A DNA stretch of 64,000 nucleotides from Aurantimonas endophytica (GTDB lineage: Bacteria > Pseudomonadota > Alphaproteobacteria > Rhizobiales > Rhizobiaceae), in the NCBI RefSeq assembly GCF_014196845.1, contig NZ_JACIEM010000006.1, positions 1-64,000 of the forward strand, in the 5' to 3' direction. The position numbers were made by a program, and so were the translations under genes. The notes under the pieces were generated by a model. It was not told the DNA's origin and did no database searches. It saw only the letters and a program-made list of their open reading frames with translations. This document shows, piece after piece, positions 60,046 to 64,000 of the stretch; positions within the stretch are counted from its first letter, which is position 1; the number at the start of each line of letters is the position of its first letter.

Positions 60046-60522
60046 TCAGGTGACCGGCCCGACGCTTGCGCCGGTGGCGCTGCGCAGTTGCAACGGCACC
60101 ACTTCAAAGACGTGCCGGGGCGTGCCCGCCGCGGCCCATACCGTCGCGTACTGGAACAGATCCTCGTCCATGACGGTCCGCAACCGGACAGAGCCCCCGA
60201 GCGGGGAGACGCCGCCAATGGCAAAGCCGGTGGCCGTGCGGACGAAATCCGCGTCCGGCCGCTCCAGCGCCTCGCCGAGCAGCACGGCCATTGCCGCCTC
60301 ATCGACGCGATTGGCTCCCGAGACCAGCAGGAGATAGGCGTCCCCGCTTTCCCGGCCCCGGAAAACCAGCGACTTGACGATCTGGCCGACCTGCGCGCCA
60401 ACCGCATCCGCGGCTTCAGCGGCGGAACGCGCCGAGGTCTTCGTCTCGACGATGCTGATCTTCAGGCCCTTCGCCTCGGCATCTGCTGCCACGCGCTTCA
60501 CCGCATCCGGTTGCTCGGCCAT
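60046..60522 (-). CDS. YbaK/EbsC-family aminoacyl-tRNA deacylase-like protein
   Basis: A 158-residue protein of the YbaK/ProRS-INS fold. The conserved features are QIVKSLVFRG at about 46-55 with the key lysine, LLLVSGANRVD at about 64-74 and ATGFAIGGVSPLG at about 96-108. Relatives hydrolyse mischarged tRNAs (Cys-tRNA-Pro or Ala-tRNA-Pro); which one applies here cannot be told. Convergent with the DUF255 gene, 143 bases from the rho stop. Confidence 0.85.
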   Translation of the reverse strand: MAEQPDAVKRVAADAEAKGLKISIVETKTSARSAAEAADAVGAQVGQIVKSLVFRGRESGDAYLLLVSGANRVDEAAMAVLLGEALERPDADFVRTATGFAIGGVSPLGGSVRLRTVMDEDLFQYATVWAAAGTPRHVFEVVPLQLRSATGASVGPVT

Positions 60523-60599
60523 CCGATCGTCCCTCTCTCGTTACAAGCTCGACCTCTCGCATGACGCTTGCCGGTGTCAAGCGTTGTGAGATCCGGGGC

Positions 60600-60632
60600 C
60601 TGAAACGACAAACGGCGACCCGAAGGCCGCCG
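60600..60632 (-). terminator. Intrinsic terminator after rho
   Basis: Minus strand CGGCGGCC, loop TTCG, GGTCGCCG (one G.T pair), then TTTGTCGTTT: a stable UUCG tetraloop hairpin 33 bases after the rho stop. Confidence 0.75.
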
Positions 60633-60665
60633 CTCTGATGCACGAACTGCCGGCGCCTTGCGGCT

Positions 60666-61925
60666 TCAGGTGTTCATGGAGTCGAAGAAATCGGAGTTCG
60701 ACTTGGTCTGCTTCAACTTGTCGTTGAGGAACTCGATCGCGTCGGTGGTGCCCATCGGCGCGAGGATCCGGCGCAGCACGAAGATCTTCTGCAGCTCCTG
60801 GCGCGGGACCAGCAGGTCCTCCTTGCGGGTGCCGGACTTGAGGATGTCCATGGCCGGGTAGATCCGCTTGTCGGCGACCTTGCGGTCGAGCACGATCTCG
60901 GAATTGCCGGTGCCCTTGAACTCCTCGAAGATCACTTCGTCCATGCGGCTGCCGGTATCGATCAGCGCCGTCGCGATGATCGTCAGCGAGCCGCCTTCCT
61001 CGATGTTTCGGGCGGCACCGAAGAAGCGCTTTGGGCGCTGCAGCGCATTGGCGTCGACACCGCCGGTCAGCACCTTGCCGGAGGACGGCACGACGGTGTT
61101 GTAGGCACGGCCGAGGCGGGTGATCGAATCGAGCAGGATGACGACGTCACGGCCGTGCTCGACAAGGCGCTTGGCCTTCTCGATGACCATTTCGGCGACG
61201 GCGACGTGGCGCGTCGCGGGCTCGTCGAAGGTCGAGGAGACGACCTCGCCCTTCACCGAACGCTGCATGTCGGTAACTTCCTCCGGCCGCTCGTCAATGA
61301 GCAGCACGATAAGGTAGCACTCCGGATGGTTGGCGGTAATCGAATGCGCGATGTTCTGCAGCAGAACGGTTTTACCCGTGCGCGGCGGCGCGACGATCAG
61401 GCCGCGCTGGCCCTTGCCGAGCGGCGCGACGAGATCGATGACCCGGGCCGACAGATCCTTCTTCGAGGTCGGATCGTCGAGCTCCATCTTGAAGCGCTCG
61501 TCCGGATAGAGCGGCGTCAGATTGTCGAAATGGCTCTTGTAGCGGATCTTCTCGGGGTCGTCGAAATTGATCGTGTTGACCTTGAGAAGCGCGAAATACC
61601 GCTCGCCTTCCTTGGGGCTGCGGATCGGGCCCTCGACCGTGTCGCCGGTCTTCAGCTGGAACTTGCGGATCTGCGAGGGCGACACGTAGATGTCGTCCGG
61701 TCCCGGCAGATAGTTGGCTTCCGGCGAGCGCAGGAAGGCGAAGCCGTCCTGCAGGATCTCGACGACGCCTTCGCCGACGATCTCGACTTCCTCGGCGGCC
61801 AGCTGCTTCAGGATCGCGAACAGCAGCTCCTGCTTGCGCAGCACGGAGGCGTTCTCGACGTGGTTTTCTTCGGCGAACGCGATGAGTTCCGGCGCGCTCT
61901 TGTTCTTCAGGTCCTGAAGCTTCAT
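60666..61925 (-). CDS. rho: Transcription termination factor Rho
   Basis: A 419-residue hexameric RNA helicase. The N-terminal RNA-binding domain ([40 protein letters not shown] at about 60-79) precedes the ATPase core with P-loop APPRTGKT at 179-186, [13 protein letters not shown] at about 212-224, and the R-loop [20 protein letters not shown] at about 301-320. Length and sequence are typical. It has a 206-base leader region upstream and its own terminator. It lies between the heme genes and the mnmE block. Confidence 0.97.
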   Translation of the reverse strand: MKLQDLKNKSAPELIAFAEENHVENASVLRKQELLFAILKQLAAEEVEIVGEGVVEILQDGFAFLRSPEANYLPGPDDIYVSPSQIRKFQLKTGDTVEGPIRSPKEGERYFALLKVNTINFDDPEKIRYKSHFDNLTPLYPDERFKMELDDPTSKKDLSARVIDLVAPLGKGQRGLIVAPPRTGKTVLLQNIAHSITANHPECYLIVLLIDERPEEVTDMQRSVKGEVVSSTFDEPATRHVAVAEMVIEKAKRLVEHGRDVVILLDSITRLGRAYNTVVPSSGKVLTGGVDANALQRPKRFFGAARNIEEGGSLTIIATALIDTGSRMDEVIFEEFKGTGNSEIVLDRKVADKRIYPAMDILKSGTRKEDLLVPRQELQKIFVLRRILAPMGTTDAIEFLNDKLKQTKSNSDFFDSMNT

Positions 61926-62131
61926 TCGGGTGGATGCTCTTTGGGGCTTGCCCCGATGGCTTGACCGGGACCGATGGAAAACTGCGATGGGGAAATCGAT
62001 GGCCTCGGACGCGAACGGTCTTTGGCGGGAACGACACGGGGTGCCATGTTCGGCACCACCGCGCCTCTCAGGAGGCTGCATTCACACTTCGATATAGCCA
62101 GAGCCGGCCGCGGACGCAAGAGCCTCTGACG

Positions 62132-62695
62132 TTAGACAGCGCCAGCAAGGCCGAGCCGTTCGAGGACACGCGCGACCACCGCCGGCGGCGGCACGTCGAC
62201 CGTCACCGTCACGCCGTCCTCGTCGGGGCCCAGCGGCTCCAGAGCATCGAACTGCGACTGCAGCAGCGTCGCCGGCATGTAATGGCCGCTGCGATGAGCG
62301 AGGCGGGACGCGACGAGCGCAGGATCGGCGGTCAGCGCCACGACCCGTACCCGGGCGCCCGATTCCCGCAGCACGTCGCGATAGCGATGCTTCAGGGCCG
62401 AGCAGGTGAGGACGGTGGATCGACCCGCTGCCGCCTGCGCCGTAATCCAGTCGCGGATCTTCGCCAGCCAGGGCCCCCGGTCGGCGTCGTCCAGAGGCAC
62501 GCCCGCCGTCATCTTGGCGATGTTGGCGGCCGAGTGGAAGCGATCCGCCTCGGCGAAGGGCCAGCCCAGCGCCGCCGCCAGCGCTTCGGCCGTGGTGGAC
62601 TTGCCGACGCCGGACGGGCCCATCACCACCAGCGCCGTGGGGATCTCGTCCGTCGACTCGCCTTGCCGTCCGGACCGGTCGCGGTCGGCCGCCAT
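62132..62695 (-). CDS. gntK: Gluconokinase
   Basis: A 187-residue GntK-type kinase that makes 6-phosphogluconate. The P-loop MGPSGVGKST is at 25-34; FAEADRFHSAANIAKMTAGVPLDDADRGPW (in part DRFHSAANIAKM, GVPLDDADRGPWL) and TCSALKHRYRDVLR are the family blocks, as is HRSGHYMPATLLQSQFDALE. Its ATG overlaps the hemJ stop (ATGA), so it is coupled to hemJ, an uncommon partner for a gluconokinase. Confidence 0.93.
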   Translation of the reverse strand: MAADRDRSGRQGESTDEIPTALVVMGPSGVGKSTTAEALAAALGWPFAEADRFHSAANIAKMTAGVPLDDADRGPWLAKIRDWITAQAAAGRSTVLTCSALKHRYRDVLRESGARVRVVALTADPALVASRLAHRSGHYMPATLLQSQFDALEPLGPDEDGVTVTVDVPPPAVVARVLERLGLAGAV

Positions 62696-63213
62696 CAGAA
62701 CGGCTTCACCACGACGAGAATGACGATCAGGATCAACAGGATGGTCGGCGCCTCGTTCATGATGCGCCAGTGCTTGACGGACCGGGTGTTGGCGTCGTTG
62801 GCGAAGCGCCGCACCGAGGCCGAGTAGTAGCCATGCAGGCCGGACATCAGCACCACGAGGACGATCTTGGCGTGGAGCCAACCATTGCCGTCAGCTGCGA
62901 ACCAGCCGCCCTTGAACGCAAGCCACAGACCGGCCACCCAGGTGACGATCATCGCCGGGTTCATGATCGCCTTCAAAAGCCGGCGTTCCATGACCTTGAA
63001 GGTTTCCGACTGCGGCGTGCCGGGTCCGATTTCGGCGTGGTAGACGAACAGCCGCGGCAGATACAGCGTGCCGGCCATCCAGGCGATCAGCGCGATGATG
63101 TGCAGCGACTTCATCCAGAGATAGCCGGTGCTGTTGTAGTCGCCCGGGATCAGCAGAAAGACCAGCGCCACGGCGGCGGCGGTGACGACGAGGGCGATCA
63201 CGGCGTTCTTCAT
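62695..63213 (-). CDS. hemJ: Protoporphyrinogen oxidase HemJ
   Basis: A 172-residue membrane protein with four hydrophobic helices that oxidises protoporphyrinogen IX. His38 in LWMKSLHIIALIAWMAG and His59 in RLFVYHAEIG are conserved heme-ligand/active-site positions, and KAKI-like HAKIVLVVLMSGLHGYYS is the third-helix block. ATG 63213 (MKNAVIALVV) gives the family length. It lies between hemE (two steps earlier in heme synthesis) and gntK, which supports the assignment. Confidence 0.93.
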   Translation of the reverse strand: MKNAVIALVVTAAAVALVFLLIPGDYNSTGYLWMKSLHIIALIAWMAGTLYLPRLFVYHAEIGPGTPQSETFKVMERRLLKAIMNPAMIVTWVAGLWLAFKGGWFAADGNGWLHAKIVLVVLMSGLHGYYSASVRRFANDANTRSVKHWRIMNEAPTILLILIVILVVVKPF

Positions 63214-63310
63214 GCGAAAACGATCCTTCGGGGCGGCAGTTGCTGACAGGGCATAGACCGAAGCCGGCCGCGGCGAAAGGCTGGAGCCTGACGCCATCGG
63301 CCAGGGCGTC

Positions 63311-64000
63311 CTAGCCTCGGATACGCCGGAGCAGGGCCTCGACATGCTCGACCGGAGCGTTCGGCGTGATGCCGTGGCCGAGATTGAACACCAGCGGGCC
63401 GCTGCCGAGGCTTTCGAGGATCCGGTCGACGCCCTCGTCGAGCGCCCGCCCGCCGGCGATCAGCCGCAGCGGGTCGAGATTGCCCTGCACGGCGCCGTCC
63501 TTCTGCAGCTCCTTGGCGAAGGACAGCGGCACGGCCCAGTCGAGCCCCACCCCGTCGACGCCGGTCTTCTGGCGATAGGTGGACAGAAGCGCGCCGGCAC
63601 CCTTGGCAAAGCCGATGATCTTGGCACCGGGCACCGCGGCGCGGACCTTCTCGACCATCCGCGCCACAGGCTTGACCGCATAGGCCTCGAACGAGGCCTC
63701 ATCCAGCACGCCGGCCCAGGAATCGAAGATCTGCACGCAGTCCGCGCCCGCCTGCAACTGCCGGATCAGGTAATCGGCACTCATCTCGGCGAGCATGTAG
63801 AGCAGCGTCTCCATCGCTTCGGGATTTGTGTAGCCGAACAGCCGGGCCGGTGCCTGGTCGGGCGTTCCGTGCCCGGCGATCATGTAGGTCGCCACCGTCC
63901 AGGGCGCGCCGCAGAAGCCGATCAGCGTCGTCTCCTCGGGCAGCTGATCGCGAAGCCGCGCCACCGTCGCGATCACCGGCGCGAGATGCGTGTCGGCATT
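63311..64000 (-). CDS. hemE: Uroporphyrinogen decarboxylase, 3' part (start beyond the right edge)
   Basis: The last about 229 residues of HemE, which converts uroporphyrinogen III to coproporphyrinogen [22 protein letters not shown] (near the window end), [14 protein letters not shown] with the conserved aspartate, [20 protein letters not shown] and [20 protein letters not shown] are typical. The family is about 345 residues, so about 115 codons are missing to the right. It is read leftwards with hemJ 97 bases on. In Hyphomicrobiales the origin of replication adjoins the hemE start. Confidence 0.95.
   Translation of the reverse strand, partial: NADTHLAPVIATVARLRDQLPEETTLIGFCGAPWTVATYMIAGHGTPDQAPARLFGYTNPEAMETLLYMLAEMSADYLIRQLQAGADCVQIFDSWAGVLDEASFEAYAVKPVARMVEKVRAAVPGAKIIGFAKGAGALLSTYRQKTGVDGVGLDWAVPLSFAKELQKDGAVQGNLDPLRLIAGGRALDEGVDRILESLGSGPLVFNLGHGITPNAPVEHVEALLRRIRG

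Noticed and set aside
63700-64000. Replication origin within the window
   Set aside because: The right end is hemE coding sequence with no AT-rich tract or DnaA boxes.

Overview
The window is GC-rich chromosomal DNA (roughly two thirds G+C) from an alphaproteobacterium of the order Hyphomicrobiales (Rhizobiales). A member of or near Aurantimonadaceae is my best guess, but the family is an inference. The supporting signs are the mdh-sucC-sucD-sucA-sucB-SDR-lpd order, the rho / mnmE-mnmG-rsmG-parA-parB / holA-lptE-leuS block that flanks alphaproteobacterial origins, a Brucella Omp19-like lipoprotein, a ~1630-residue NAD-glutamate dehydrogenase, DUF1674 (SDHAF4-like), HemJ, and alphaproteobacterial-type general-stress (EcfG) promoter motifs.

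Layout. 1-482: leader and promoter of a ribosomal RNA operon transcribed leftwards out of the window (boxA and a near-consensus promoter; the 16S gene itself is not here). 802-4226: Fur-family regulator, OsmC, XerC, a TraB/GumN-family protein and a small exported peptide. 4330-14410 (minus): the TCA block, with malate dehydrogenase, succinyl-CoA synthetase, 2-oxoglutarate dehydrogenase E1/E2, an SDR, and E3. 14684-22329: ZapE, an Omp19/Inh-like lipoprotein, carbonic anhydrase, a DUF429 protein, pyridoxal kinase, a LemA-TPM-TPM operon and an AhpD-type peroxidase. 22436-31000: the NAD-glutamate dehydrogenase, a UMF1-type MFS transporter and PurH. 31078-34238: a small lipoprotein, then a probable accessory insert (a basic stress protein with an EcfG-type promoter, and an SDR-CMD-Atu4866 operon divergent from a LysR gene). 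34277-39061: heparinase II/III-like protein, RsmB-like methyltransferase, HtpX and DUF1674. 39218-46416: thermonuclease, cyclopropane synthase, PRC-barrel protein, an isolated 25-codon minigene, acetyl-CoA synthetase, DUF1761 and AI-2E-type membrane proteins. 46553-51628: YggS and the leuS-lptE-holA operon. 51678-57784: parB, parA, rsmG, mnmG, mnmE (minus). 57985-64000: a DUF255 thioredoxin-like protein, YbaK, rho, gluconokinase, hemJ and the 3' two thirds of hemE.

How the parts fit. The right third is the classical origin-proximal region. hemE runs off the right edge, so the replication origin is expected just beyond it. Eight sequences resembling the ParB-binding centromere parS (TGTTTCACGTGAAACA) are scattered in the window; five lie within 5.2 kb around parB-rsmG-mnmG-mnmE, one sits directly before the cfa start codon, and one is inside the glutamate dehydrogenase gene. 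The central-metabolism genes (TCA block, glutamate dehydrogenase, acetyl-CoA synthetase, purH, heme genes) are vertical core genes. The least explained item is the minigene at 42452-42529: 25 codons with a full-length Shine-Dalgarno sequence, its own promoter, a perfect inverted repeat next to the -35 box and its own terminator.

Many long open frames antisense to the real genes are GC-driven shadows and are left out. I saw no tRNA gene, CRISPR array, insertion sequence or prophage. All family assignments are by reading the translated sequence; no database search was run.
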